A stretch of 64,000 nucleotides of DNA from Verrucomicrobiota bacterium. Lineage in GTDB: Bacteria; Verrucomicrobiota; Verrucomicrobiia; Verrucomicrobiales; Akkermansiaceae. Shown piece by piece: positions 9,542-21,000 of the stretch. The position numbers and the translations under genes are program-made. The stretch covers positions 310,001 to 374,000 of the forward strand of contig RDYP01000003.1 in NCBI GenBank assembly GCA_004293445.1. The letters are read 5' to 3'. Positions within the stretch are counted from its first letter, which is position 1, and each line of letters begins with the position of its first letter. The notes under the pieces are model-generated. The model was not told the origin of the DNA. It did not search any database and was given only the letters and a program-made list of their open reading frames with translations.

Positions 9542-12500
9542 ATGCGCCTCCTGATAGCCCTTGCCGTTTTCACCGCGGCCGGACTCGCCCAGGCGCAAGT
9601 CCTGGTCAACCAGAGCGGCTACAACACCATCGGCAGCAAGCGCTTCACCGCACCCCTCGCCGCCGCCGGCACGCCCTTCTCCGTGGTCACCGATCCCGCC
9701 GGGGACGTCGTCTTCGGCGGCGCGCTCGAGGCCAGCGGCGACGGCTCGGTCGGCGACTTCTCCGCCTTCCAGCCGGCCGCCACCGGCAACTACCGCATCG
9801 TCCTCGCCACCACGCCCGCGCCCCAGCAGTCGCACGTCTTCGGCATCGGCCCCTTCTGGATCGAGCGCGTCAGCTACCGACGCATGCTCCAGTTCTTCAT
9901 CGACAGCCGCAGCGGCTTTGGCGACGCGACCAGCTGGAACGTCGCCGGCGGCAAGAACAGCTCCGGCATCGCCTGGCGCGATTCCCACCAGTTCTCCTTC
10001 GAGCTGCGCACCCTGATCCAGTGGTATGCCGCCAACCCCGACGCCTTCGGCCCCGACCGCATGCCGCTCGAAGGAAGCTACCTCGGCCTCCGCGACACCC
10101 TCCCGGCCGACACGCCGGAAATCGTCCGCCTCATCCACTGGGGCGTCGACATCTACCTCCGCGGCAATCTCAACCACACCCTGATCAAGGAAGAGCTCGC
10201 CTACTTCCTCTACTACTACCCGCTGCTCCAGCCGTGGATCCCGATCTCGCTCTACCACGAGGCCCGCGACTACCTGTTCCCCCTGTGGACCAACACGGCG
10301 CGCGACCGCTGGAACTGGTACGACATCACCCACACCGCCGACCTGCTCCAGACCTACTCCGTGATGGGCGGTACCAAGGGCTCGCTGCCGCCCGGTCACT
10401 CCATCGTCCCGAACCTGCTGATGCACCAGGTCGCCCTGCGCGAAGGGCGCGGCGACGCCGCGCTTTATCTAACCGCCGCGCGCAATCAGGCGCAGTGGAT
10501 CGTCAACAACCTCGACCCCGCCAATCCGCTCGTCACCAAGGGACAGCGGATGTCCGAGCACATCCTCGTCCCCGCCCTCGCCGAGCTGATGCTGCGCGAT
10601 CCCGCGACGCCCGTCACCGGCATCGACGCCTGGCTGGCGAACTGGACCGACACCGTCATCGCCCGCTCCGCCAATCTCTGGGACTTCCGGAAATACTCCG
10701 ACACGATCTGGACGCCCGAGAACGTCCCCGGCGGCCACCCGTGGTGGAACGAGCCCGGCAACATTGCCGGCTTCCCCGCCTCCGCCCTTGCCGCCGCCAC
10801 CCGCATCACCGATCCCGCCAAAGCCGCGCGCCTCCGCCAGATCGCCACCTCCCAGCTCGATCAGGTCTTCGGCCGCAATCCCCACAACCGCCACTTCTGC
10901 TTCCGCGCCACCCAGCCGACCCACGGCTTCGAAGGAGTGGAAAGCGGCTGGTTCTCCCAGCACATCGGCGGCCTCGGCATCCTCGAAAACGCCCGAGGCG
11001 TGCTCGACGCCTCCGCCAAGCACCTCTCCTTCCCTTACAACCCGAACGTCTCGCCCGGCTACGTCGAAGGTTGGGTCGCCTTCAACTCCGCTTGGAATGC
11101 CGGCATGACCTGGGCCGCCCGCGACCGCAGCAGCATTGCCTTCCTCGCCAACGGCGCGACCGACGGCACGGTGCAGGTCGAACTCACCGCGCCCCTCAAT
11201 TTCAACCGCGCCCTCGCCGAAACCGCGACCGTCCGCCTCACCAGCCCGACCGGCGATGCGGAAAGCCTCACCCTCACCGAGTCCGGCCCCGACACCTCGG
11301 TCTTCCGCGGCCAGATGGTGCTGGAAAACTCCGGCACTTCCGCACCCGGCGACAGCTCGCTCGAAGCCCCCGCCGGCACCGCGCTCAGCGCGAGCTACGC
11401 TCACGACATCTTTGCCCGCAGCGCCACCACCACCGCCGCCGATACCAGTCTCGCGCCGCTGGTCATCGTCACCACATCCCTCCCGGTCGCCCGCGTTGGC
11501 AGCGCTTACCCGCCGCTCGCCTTGACCAGTGCCCACGGCGATGGCGCGCCGCAGTGGCAGATCCTCTCCGGCAGCCTGCCCGCCGGGATGGAGCTCAGCG
11601 CCGCCGGCATCCTCCAAGGCACGCCGACCGCCGCCGGCACCTTCACCCCGGTCTTCCGCGTCCAGGATGGCGCCGAACAGGCCGACAAGGCGCTGACCCT
11701 CGCCTGCTCCGGCCTCCGCATCACCACCATCGTGCTGGGCGATGCCGCCAGCGGCCAAGCCTACCAGCAAACCCTTCTCACCGCCGACGGACTCGGCGCG
11801 GTGACTTGGTCGCTCGCCGCTGCTTCCACCCTGCCCGCCGGCCTGACGCTCGATCCCGCCGGCCAGCTCTCCGGCACGCCCTCCGCCGCCGGCACCTATG
11901 CCTTCTCGCTCACCGCCACCGACAGCAGCGGTGCCAACTCCACCTCCGCCTACCAACTCCTCGTCCTCGGCACGCCGTCCGGCGTGATCTTCACCGACAC
12001 CTTCGACAGCGGCACCGGTGCCTGGTTTAAGGCCGCGCCTGTCGCTGGCGATTCACTTTCCAACAAATCCGGCGCGCTGGTCTGGACGGAAAACGGCAAC
12101 TCGATGTCCGAATCCATCGGCCGCTCCTTCCCCGCGCTCACCCTGGAAGTCGGCCAAACCCTGCGGCTGTCCTTCGACTACCGCCAAACCGGCACCCAGC
12201 CCGCCACGCACATCGTCCGTGCCGGGCTCTATCAGCTCGCCACGCCCATCGCCGACCACAACTGGGCAGGCGCGAACGCCGTCGGCACATGGAAAGGCTA
12301 CGGCACCTTCGTCCGCGACAACAGCACCCAAACCAACGTCGCCCGCGTCGAAAGCGGCAGTTCCACTTCGGGCAGCACGGGACCGAACAACGGCACCGCG
12401 GGTGCCTACACCGACATCGGCAGCAAGATCACCTCATACGACTTGGCCGACGACGGCAGCGTCACCTATCGTTTCGTCTTCGACGCCACCCTCGTCTCGC

Positions 12501-13108
12501 CGACCCGGATGGACACCCTGCTGACCGTCACCAGCGGCAGCGGCCCATCGGCGCTCACCCATTTCTCCATCCCCGGCTCGCAGACCAGCGGCAGCGTCCA
12601 CACCGGATTCAATACCGTCGTCCTCAAACAAGCCGGCGGCACCGCGATGCCCGCGACCTACGACAACCTCCAGGTCGAGCTGATCGGCGGCCTCAACCCC
12701 GCCTTCTTCGCCGATTGGCAGGAACTCACCTGGCCCGGCGTCGGCGACAGCAACATCATCGGGCTCGACGCCGATCCCGATGGCGACGGCCGCGGCAACT
12801 TCCTCGAATGGGCGCTCCGCCTCGACGCCACCGCGCCGGACCCCTTCCAGCCCGGACTGGTGCGCGACGGCGACTTCCTGCTCTTCACCTACCCACGCCG
12901 CAAGACCGCGCTCGGCGAAGCCACCTTCACCGTCGAATGGTCCGACACCCTCGGCAACGACTGGACCGACCTCGATGTCGTCAACGCCCCACCGAACCCG
13001 ATCGACGCCACCCGCGAGTCCGTCACCGCTAGCATCCCCGCTGGCACCGTAGGCCGCCGCTTCGTGCGGGTGCGCGTCTCGTCTTCCGGGGAAAGCCCGC
13101 AATCCTGA
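9542..13108 (+). CDS. Secreted GH9-like glycoside hydrolase with N-terminal CelD_N-type Ig domain, putative Ig (He_PIG-like) domains and C-terminal module
   Basis: ATG at 9542 starts signal peptide MRLLIALAVFTAAGLAQA; VLVNQSGYNTIGSKRF is typical of GH9 N-terminal Ig domains; DQVFGRNPHNRHF...GYVEGWVAFNSAW resembles the GH9 C-terminal catalytic region. The ORF-track start at 9362 overlaps the previous gene and is unlikely. Confidence 0.75.
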   Translation: MRLLIALAVFTAAGLAQAQVLVNQSGYNTIGSKRFTAPLAAAGTPFSVVTDPAGDVVFGGALEASGDGSVGDFSAFQPAATGNYRIVLATTPAPQQSHVFGIGPFWIERVSYRRMLQFFIDSRSGFGDATSWNVAGGKNSSGIAWRDSHQFSFELRTLIQWYAANPDAFGPDRMPLEGSYLGLRDTLPADTPEIVRLIHWGVDIYLRGNLNHTLIKEELAYFLYYYPLLQPWIPISLYHEARDYLFPLWTNTARDRWNWYDITHTADLLQTYSVMGGTKGSLPPGHSIVPNLLMHQVALREGRGDAALYLTAARNQAQWIVNNLDPANPLVTKGQRMSEHILVPALAELMLRDPATPVTGIDAWLANWTDTVIARSANLWDFRKYSDTIWTPENVPGGHPWWNEPGNIAGFPASALAAATRITDPAKAARLRQIATSQLDQVFGRNPHNRHFCFRATQPTHGFEGVESGWFSQHIGGLGILENARGVLDASAKHLSFPYNPNVSPGYVEGWVAFNSAWNAGMTWAARDRSSIAFLANGATDGTVQVELTAPLNFNRALAETATVRLTSPTGDAESLTLTESGPDTSVFRGQMVLENSGTSAPGDSSLEAPAGTALSASYAHDIFARSATTTAADTSLAPLVIVTTSLPVARVGSAYPPLALTSAHGDGAPQWQILSGSLPAGMELSAAGILQGTPTAAGTFTPVFRVQDGAEQADKALTLACSGLRITTIVLGDAASGQAYQQTLLTADGLGAVTWSLAAASTLPAGLTLDPAGQLSGTPSAAGTYAFSLTATDSSGANSTSAYQLLVLGTPSGVIFTDTFDSGTGAWFKAAPVAGDSLSNKSGALVWTENGNSMSESIGRSFPALTLEVGQTLRLSFDYRQTGTQPATHIVRAGLYQLATPIADHNWAGANAVGTWKGYGTFVRDNSTQTNVARVESGSSTSGSTGPNNGTAGAYTDIGSKITSYDLADDGSVTYRFVFDATLVSPTRMDTLLTVTSGSGPSALTHFSIPGSQTSGSVHTGFNTVVLKQAGGTAMPATYDNLQVELIGGLNPAFFADWQELTWPGVGDSNIIGLDADPDGDGRGNFLEWALRLDATAPDPFQPGLVRDGDFLLFTYPRRKTALGEATFTVEWSDTLGNDWTDLDVVNAPPNPIDATRESVTASIPAGTVGRRFVRVRVSSSGESPQS

Positions 13109-13133
13109 TTCTCTCCGTTCCTCACCTCGATCA

Positions 13134-16100
13134 ATGTCCCAGCCTCTTCACGAAAAGCCTACCACTAGACGTTTCCAAGCGGTCTTGCTCGCGTGGCTTG
13201 CGTTGCTCCCTTGTCTTTGCTCGGGAGCTGGATTCGATCAGCAGTCCTACACGCCTTCCCACGACACCTTCGTCCAGCGCGGCGCGCCGACCGCCACCGC
13301 TGGCAGCGGCGACGAGTTTCTGGTGAAGCGCGACTCCGCCACGGTCTCCGGCGGCTCCGACCGACTCGGCTACCTGCGCTTCTCCACCGCCGCGCCTTAT
13401 CCCGTCGTCGATAGCGCCAGCCTCTTCCTCTCCATCAACAACTACCCCGGCGACGGCACCACGCCCTTCACCTTTGAAGTCTTCGGCTTGCCCGACGGCC
13501 ACCCGAACGAGTCCTTCAACGAGTCGCTCCTCACCTTCAACACCGCCAGCAACGCCACCACTGCGATGCCTGGCAGCCTGAACCCCGCCGGCCTCACTTC
13601 GCTGGGCACCTTCACGCCCGCCGTCGCCTCGGGAAGCACCCGCGTCGAGTTTACCAGTACCGCCTTGCGCGACTTCATCGCTGCCAGCGGAAACTCCGAG
13701 CTGACCTTTCTCGTCTTCCGCCAGACCGCGAACGCCGGCCTTCCCACCTACTTTGCCAGCGGCGAGGACGCCAGCTCCACCAGGCGCCCCACCTTGCTCA
13801 TCCGCACCAGCAGCGATTCGCTCGCCGTCGCCAACACGATCGCCAGTTCCACTCTAACAGGTTCCGCCGCGGCCAACGGCACCGACAGCGATTTCACCAC
13901 TCGCTGGATCGCCAACGCCGATACCTCCTCCACCAAATCCTGGATCACCCTCGACCTCGGCTCGCCCCAGACCGTCAACCGCCTTAATTTCATCGCCTAC
14001 CAGCACGGCCGATCGTTCAAGATCGAATCCTCCGACGACAACGCCAGCTGGAGCCTCATCACCACCAACTTCCGCAGCGGCGTCGGCACCGCGGTTAACC
14101 CGCTGCTCCAAGATACCAACCGCTATTTCCAGCCCCGCACCGCCCGCTACTTCCGCCTCAGCTCGCTCACCTCCACCACCGGCAACAGCCTCTCGTTGTG
14201 GGAGGTGAAGCTCTACAACGACCCCACCGCCGCCCCGGTCCTCGCCCGCCTCGATTCGCTGACCGCTTCGGTGAGCGCGCTCCCTAACAGCTCGAACGCG
14301 GAGCAACTCAAGCGCGTCGTGCTCGAACTCGCCCTCGAGCGAGCCCAGGCCTGCCTCAACATCGGCGACTTCCCCGCCGCCAACCTGCTGCTGGACGATG
14401 TGCAGAACAACCTCGCCACCGACTCCGCCACCATGGCCGCCGTCACCACCGGGGTCACCCAGGTCCGCGCCATCCGCCCGCTGATCGAGACGACTCCGGA
14501 AACCAATCCCTACCTCAAACGCATCAACGACGGCGCCGCGCTCTATCTAACAACGACCGACCTCCCCTGGGAAAAGAACACGCCCGAGCTCAACGTCTTC
14601 GCCGATTTCAACCTCGCCCGCAGCACCGCCGGCGACATGGACGCCCTGCTCTGGGTCTTCGCCCACCCGAACAGCGCCCTGCGCCACCACCCGGAAATTC
14701 TCCGCCGCCTGCTGCGCCGCACCTACGCTTACCTCGATGCCATCAACGTCCACGGCCCGCTCCTTCCCGCTGGCCAGCTCGCCAGTTTCTACGACGACTT
14801 CGCCAGCGCCCCGGCCTCCATCGTGTTTCGCGAGTTCCAGCTTCTTTATCCCGGCCTCATCCCCACGAACTCGAACACCGAGTGGGACAACGCCATGACC
14901 ACCGCCGCCAACAACCTCTGGGCGGCCTTCGGCAACCGCAACGCCTCCTGGGTCAACACCGATGTCGCCATTGCCGTGGAACTCCACAACCTCGGCATGA
15001 AAACCGGCCGCCAGGAGCTCGTCGACAAGGGCCGCTACTTCATCGACGACGTTCTAACAAGCGGCCGCATGTTCGCCGACGGTGCGGTCGGCTACATCGG
15101 CACCCAAAACGAATCCGGCGGCTACCAAGGTACTGTCGAATCCTACGTCAACCGCTACTACCAGATCACCGGCCGACCGCAGGCTCTGGAAATCCTGCAA
15201 AAGATGGAATGGTACGGCCCGATCAACGGCCGCATGATCGATTGGTGGACCTCGCCCTCGTGGAAGCACGCGTGGAATTTCATCAGCGGCTCCGGTCAAA
15301 CCGGGGAGTCGACCAACGGCAAGAATCCCTACACCCGCGCCACCCTCGATGCCGCGATCGCGGCCGCCGCGACTGCCACCAACTGGACCGGCAGCGTCTC
15401 ACAGGTCGGATGGTATGAAAGCGGCACCACCGCCCTCACGCGACCGGATACCTACACCGTCTTTGACCGCAACATCCAAGGCCCGCGTTCGTGGCAGGGC
15501 GGCCTTTGGAATACCACCGGCACCCTCCGCGCCATCAACGACAACGAGTCCGGCCACCACACGATCGTGGGCGCCCAGGTCATGGACCCGGATCCCAACT
15601 TCCGCGTCAATGCCTCGCTCATGGGCGTCTTCCCCCGCATCCGCACCGCCGCGGGCGGCTCGCGCGATACCGACGGCACCTTCGCCGAAGCCCGCCACGC
15701 TTGGCTCACCTCGAAACTAACAGGTGCCTCCACCGTCACCCCTGACTTCACCGCCATCGGTGCCTCGCACAAGATCCACGTCTTCGCCAGCTCCACCAAG
15801 GGTACCGAGCACGATTGGACCGCCCGCCAGATCTGGTTGAACCTGCCCGACCGCAGCATCGGCCTGCTCGATCTCTCCCCGAATGCGAACCTCACCGCCT
15901 ACGAAGTTCAGGGCGCGATCCGCCTCGGCTACGGCGGCACCGCTTACAGCTCCGCGAAAACCCTCGCCGCCACCGGCAACAACGCGTGGAGCTACGGCAA
16001 GCTTCGTATCAAACTCCACGACCACAACTACGCCGAAGTCGTCCCGGAGGAATACGAGTTCCGCGTCGCTAACGCCCCGATCACCGAGATCACCCTGCGC

Positions 16101-18077
16101 GATCAGGTCGGTGGGGCCTCTAACAACACGCTCAACACCTACAACGCCGGCACCCGCTGGAAATACCTCGCCGAAGTCCGGCCCGACACCACCACCGACG
16201 AAGTCACGGTCACCGAAGTCGCCGAATCCGGCGGCCTGATCGGTATCCACGTCGAGTATCTCTCTAACAGTAAGCGCTACCGCATTCTCTACAACCCCGG
16301 CACCGCCGCCGTAGCTCACAGCCCTTCGCTCAATTGGCCGGGCATGATCCGCCTCCACCGCAGCGGCCAGCATTTCCGGCCCGACTGGGTGCCCGATCCC
16401 ACCGGCACGCCCGCCCCGGAATTCCTCGCCCCGGGCCAATCGATCTCCATCGAGCCGAAAGCCCACATCGTGCTGGCACTCGATCCCTTTCCCACGCCCA
16501 CCCTCACCATCAGCAGTCCCGCCGAAGCGGCCACCCTTTCCGACCCCACCCTGAAGCTCCACGTCTCTGCCGCCATCGATACCCACGGCAGCCCCGGCAG
16601 CCCCGCCATTGCCTGGTCGCAAGTCTCCGGCCCCGGCACGGTGAGCTTCGATGACCCATCCTCGCCCGACACCCGCGCCACCTTCTCCGCCGTCGGCATC
16701 TATCAGATCCAATGCGCTGCCACCCTCAATGGCATCACCGGCAGCGCCACGCGCACGATTGCCGTCGATACCCCGGTCGAACTCAGCTTTCGCCAAGGCG
16801 TCGGCGCTTACTCGCAGGAAACCACCACCCTCCGCGCCGACAACCCCACTTGGAACGCGGGCGCGCGGAACCAATTTCTGGTCGGTCGCATCAATACGAA
16901 CAGCAGCGCCACCCGCGGACTGCTTTCCTTCGATCTAACAGGCATCCCGTCCGGCACCCTCATCGAGTCCGCGCAACTCGAACTCACCACCAGCAACGAA
17001 GCGGGCAGCGGCTCCGTGTCTCAACTCGAACTGCGCACGCTCACGACCGACTTCACCGAAGGCAGCGGCAGCGGCCTCTCGGCCACCCCCGCCGATCCCA
17101 ACACCAACTCCGGCGCGAATTGGCAGCGCCGCAGCGACGCCACTGCCAACCTCACTTGGACCAACCCCGGCGGATCCCTCGGGACCACCGTGTTGTCCAC
17201 CTTGCCCGGTTACAACGCCAGCACCGCTACCAGCTCTTCGAAGACCTTTCCGAGCAGCCCGGAATTCGTCGCCGCCACCCAGGCGGCTCTTGCCACGGGA
17301 CGCTTGAATCTCTCGGTCGTCTCGCCCCTGACCGAAGCCCTTGCCGCCGCGAACTTCACCCGCATCCACTCCGACGACGCGCTCACCGAAAGCCAGCGTC
17401 CGCAACTCCGCCTGTTCGCGGTCCTGAACCCGCTGCCCGTCATCACCACCGGAGTCGCGCCAAGTGCAGTCGCCGGTACAGCCGTTGCTCTCACCGGCAG
17501 CGCCAGCGGAGCCAGCTCCACCAGTTGGTCCCTCGTCTCCGGACCCGGCACGGCCAGCTTCATCGATTCTAACCATCCCACCCCCATCGTCACCTTCAGC
17601 CAGCCCGGCTTCTACAGGCTGCGCCTGCTTGCTTCGAATACGAGCGGCACGGTTTCCCGCACTCTCGACGTCGCCGTGTCTCACAACCCCGCCATCTTCG
17701 CCGACTGGCAGGCGCTCACTTGGCCCGACCAAAGCGACTCCGCCATCATCGGCCCCGACGCCGATCCCGATGGCGATGGACTGAGCAACTTCGCCGAGTG
17801 GGCACTCCATCTCGACGCCACCGCGCCCAGCGTCTATCAGCCCGGTTTCGTCAAGAACGGCGGCGTTCTCACCTATACCTACACCCGCCGCAAAACCGCT
17901 CCTGGCGAAGCCACCTTCACCGTCGAATGGTCCGACACCCTCGCACCGCCGTGGACACCCGCGATCTCCGATCCGCCCGTCTCTCTCGACGATGTCCGCG
18001 AATCCGTCCACACCCCCATCCCCGCCGGATCGAACGGCCGCCGCTTCGCCCGGCTCAAGATCACTCCGCGTCCATGA
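13134..18077 (+). CDS. Secreted multidomain putative polysaccharide lyase (divergent, PL8-like toroid): DNRLRE, F5/8-type C, lyase, DNRLRE, Ig-like, C-terminal module
   Basis: Signal peptide; DNRLRE-type TYTPSHDTFVQRG...GYLRFSTAA; discoidin-like RWIANADTSSTKSWITLDLGSPQTVNRL; lyase core DGAVGYIGTQNESGGYQG and YTVFDRNIQGPRSW shared with paralogs at 37708 and 40043. Confidence 0.75.
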   Translation: MSQPLHEKPTTRRFQAVLLAWLALLPCLCSGAGFDQQSYTPSHDTFVQRGAPTATAGSGDEFLVKRDSATVSGGSDRLGYLRFSTAAPYPVVDSASLFLSINNYPGDGTTPFTFEVFGLPDGHPNESFNESLLTFNTASNATTAMPGSLNPAGLTSLGTFTPAVASGSTRVEFTSTALRDFIAASGNSELTFLVFRQTANAGLPTYFASGEDASSTRRPTLLIRTSSDSLAVANTIASSTLTGSAAANGTDSDFTTRWIANADTSSTKSWITLDLGSPQTVNRLNFIAYQHGRSFKIESSDDNASWSLITTNFRSGVGTAVNPLLQDTNRYFQPRTARYFRLSSLTSTTGNSLSLWEVKLYNDPTAAPVLARLDSLTASVSALPNSSNAEQLKRVVLELALERAQACLNIGDFPAANLLLDDVQNNLATDSATMAAVTTGVTQVRAIRPLIETTPETNPYLKRINDGAALYLTTTDLPWEKNTPELNVFADFNLARSTAGDMDALLWVFAHPNSALRHHPEILRRLLRRTYAYLDAINVHGPLLPAGQLASFYDDFASAPASIVFREFQLLYPGLIPTNSNTEWDNAMTTAANNLWAAFGNRNASWVNTDVAIAVELHNLGMKTGRQELVDKGRYFIDDVLTSGRMFADGAVGYIGTQNESGGYQGTVESYVNRYYQITGRPQALEILQKMEWYGPINGRMIDWWTSPSWKHAWNFISGSGQTGESTNGKNPYTRATLDAAIAAAATATNWTGSVSQVGWYESGTTALTRPDTYTVFDRNIQGPRSWQGGLWNTTGTLRAINDNESGHHTIVGAQVMDPDPNFRVNASLMGVFPRIRTAAGGSRDTDGTFAEARHAWLTSKLTGASTVTPDFTAIGASHKIHVFASSTKGTEHDWTARQIWLNLPDRSIGLLDLSPNANLTAYEVQGAIRLGYGGTAYSSAKTLAATGNNAWSYGKLRIKLHDHNYAEVVPEEYEFRVANAPITEITLRDQVGGASNNTLNTYNAGTRWKYLAEVRPDTTTDEVTVTEVAESGGLIGIHVEYLSNSKRYRILYNPGTAAVAHSPSLNWPGMIRLHRSGQHFRPDWVPDPTGTPAPEFLAPGQSISIEPKAHIVLALDPFPTPTLTISSPAEAATLSDPTLKLHVSAAIDTHGSPGSPAIAWSQVSGPGTVSFDDPSSPDTRATFSAVGIYQIQCAATLNGITGSATRTIAVDTPVELSFRQGVGAYSQETTTLRADNPTWNAGARNQFLVGRINTNSSATRGLLSFDLTGIPSGTLIESAQLELTTSNEAGSGSVSQLELRTLTTDFTEGSGSGLSATPADPNTNSGANWQRRSDATANLTWTNPGGSLGTTVLSTLPGYNASTATSSSKTFPSSPEFVAATQAALATGRLNLSVVSPLTEALAAANFTRIHSDDALTESQRPQLRLFAVLNPLPVITTGVAPSAVAGTAVALTGSASGASSTSWSLVSGPGTASFIDSNHPTPIVTFSQPGFYRLRLLASNTSGTVSRTLDVAVSHNPAIFADWQALTWPDQSDSAIIGPDADPDGDGLSNFAEWALHLDATAPSVYQPGFVKNGGVLTYTYTRRKTAPGEATFTVEWSDTLAPPWTPAISDPPVSLDDVRESVHTPIPAGSNGRRFARLKITPRP

Positions 18078-21000
18078 GTCTGCGACGCGATCGCTTGCTT
18101 CCGATTGCGCGATAATGAAACTGCGTGAAATGTGAACGCCGGATGTTGTTCCACTCTGCCACCACCTTGCTTCCCATCGCCCTCGGTTTCGCCGTTGTGG
18201 CAATGACTTCGGCGAGGCTACCCGCGGCGACCCCCACCGGGGCCGGCTGGACCCTCGCATGGAACGACGAGTTCGAGGGCAGCACCATCGACACCGCCAA
18301 GTGGCGCCATTGGCTCCCCGGCGCCCGACGCGATGCGGTGAATTCCCCTAGCGCCGTTGCGGTCGCCGATGGTGCCCTTGCCATCTCCACTTACACCAGC
18401 GGAGGCACCCACTACACCGGGATGCTCTCCACGCAGGATACCTACCCCTACACCTACGGTTACATCGAGGCCCGCATCGATTACGACAGCTCGCCCGGCA
18501 TGTGGTCGGCCTTCTGGATGCAATCGCCCACGATGGGAAATCCCATTGGCTCGCCGAACAGCGCCGGCACCGAGATCGACATCTGCGAGCACCGCAAGGT
18601 CGACGGCAGCGGTACCAACCGCGACGGCAATGTCGGCGGTGTCATCCACTGGGACGGCTACGGAGCGGATCACAAGAGCCACGGCTACGACTCCGGAAAC
18701 CTCGGCCTCGGCACCGGCTACCACATCTACGGCATGGAGTGGACGCCCACCCAACAGAAATTCTACATCGACGGCGTCCTCCGCTGGACCATCAACAACG
18801 CGCCCAACACCCCCGTCTCCCAGCGCAGCGAATTCATCATCCTCAGCAGCGAGGTCGATGACACCAGCACCACCTGGGCGGGACCGATCCCCGCGGGCGG
18901 CTACGGTACGCTCGCGACGACGACTACGAAGATGAAGGTCGATTACGTCCGCGTTTATCGCCGGTCCGAGACCGTAGTGAACGGCGACTTTGAGGGAAAA
19001 ATCGGCCCTTTCAGCGCCAGCGGTCAAGCCACATGGTCGGCCACCGGTGGGCGCAACGATCCCGCCGCCGCGAAGATCGCTCCCACCTCCGGCGGATCAT
19101 CGGTCGAACAAAGCGTCCGCGGCCTGCTGCCGGACACCGCTTACCAGTTCAACGCTTGGGGCAATGCCGGGACCACCTCGCCCGGTCTTCTCATCGCCGC
19201 CAAAAACTACGGCGGCAGCCAAACCGGCCAAACCCTGAGCTCCGCCACCTACACCCAGGCCAGCGTTCCTTTCACCACCGGCTCTAACAACCGCAGCGCC
19301 ACGGTCCTCGCCCACTCCGCCAACATCGGCTCCACCGCTTACGTCGATGACTTCCAGCTCCGCCGCGCGGCCAGCGTGCCGAACGGTCACCTCGAGCACG
19401 ATGCTTCCCACGCTTGGACCAGCTCCTACGGCGGTGCGATCGTCTCGGGCGATTCCACCTACGACGGCGAATTTGCGTGGAAAATTCCCGCCAGTAGCTC
19501 CAGCGCGGGCGTCGAGCAGGATATCGTCGGCCTCACACCCTCAACCGCCTATCGCCTCAGCGGCTGGACCACCAACGGCAACACCAGCCTGAGCTTCGGC
19601 GTGAAAAACCACGGCGCGTCCCAAGTGACCAGCGCTGTATCTTCTAACATCTGGGCCCGCGCCACCGTCAATTTCACCACCGGCTCCGCCAGCACCACCG
19701 CCACCGTCTTCGCCTTCCGTCCCTCTAGCGCGCAGACCGCTTACGCCGATTCCTTCTTCCTCCACCAACCGCTCGCCGCGCCTTGGGCCAGCGCCGACCT
19801 CACGACCACCGGCCGCTCCGGCATCGCCGGCCGCCTCGGCGACCGCCTCGTCCTCCAGGCCGGCGGCAACAACCTCGGCGGCAGCAACGACGCCATCCAC
19901 TTCCTCCACCAGCCGCTCAATGGCGACGGGACCATTACCGCCCGCCTCGTCGGCGTGGACACGACCGCCTACCACGCCAAGGCCGGCCTGATGATCCGCG
20001 AATCGACCGCCCCCGGTGCCCGCAGCGCATCCGTCGTCTGGGGCCCAGTCAATCAGTTGGTCGAATTCAACCGCCGCACCACCGGCAATGCGAGCGCCAG
20101 CTCGACGCTCACCCCGCGCGACATTGTCGAGCCGCCTTGGCTCCGCCTCACCCGCCGTGGCAACACCTTCACCGCCTACCGCTCGCCCGACGGCCAGTCG
20201 TGGACCCGTGTTGGATCGCCGCAGACCATCGCCATGTCCGCCAACGCCCTGGTCGGCATCCCCGCCTGCGCCGGCGACACCACCCGCCTCACCGAGGTCG
20301 CCGTGGATGACGTGTCGATCACGGCACCGATCGCCGATGTCTCGATCACTTCGCCCGCCGATGGCAGCACGCTGTCCGGCACCGGCCAGGCGCTCCATCT
20401 CACTGCAACGGTCAGCTCGACGACGACTCCAACCCTTGCTTGGAGCATGGTCAGCGGCCCCGGCAGCGTGAGCTTCGTCGATCCCAACCTCGCCACTACC
20501 AGCGCCACCTTTTCGGCCACCGGCAGCTACGTGCTCCGTCTCACCGCTACCACTGCCGCCGGCAGCGGCAGCGCCGACCTCACCGTTCACGTCGCCTCCG
20601 CTCCCGTGCCCGATGCATCACTGGTCCTTCACCTGAAACTCGACGAGTCCTCCGGCACGATCGCCAGCGATAGTTCCGGCAGCGCCAACCACGGCACCGC
20701 CACCGGTGGCTTCGCTTGGCAACCTGCCAGCGGTGCGATCACTGGCGCGGCCGACTTCAACGGCACCGATTCCTACTTCGCCGTTCCCGACAGCGCTTCT
20801 CTCGACAACACCGCCGCCTTTACCCTCTCGTACTGGTTCCGCGCCGAAACCCTCGGCAACAACACCGGCCTCGTCGCCAAGCGCGTCGGTCCCAGCGACA
20901 ACAATTCCTACGGGTTCTTCCTCGGTCTCGATGGCAAGTTGTCCGTGGATGTGAATTCGTCCAACAACCGATTCACTAGCAACACGACCTTCAACAGCGG

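Noticed and set aside
9542-18077. Xanthan utilization locus (GH9 + PL8)
   Set aside because: The lyases lack motifs I would need for a PL8 xanthan lyase call, and neighbouring fucosidases and rhamnosidase do not fit xanthan.
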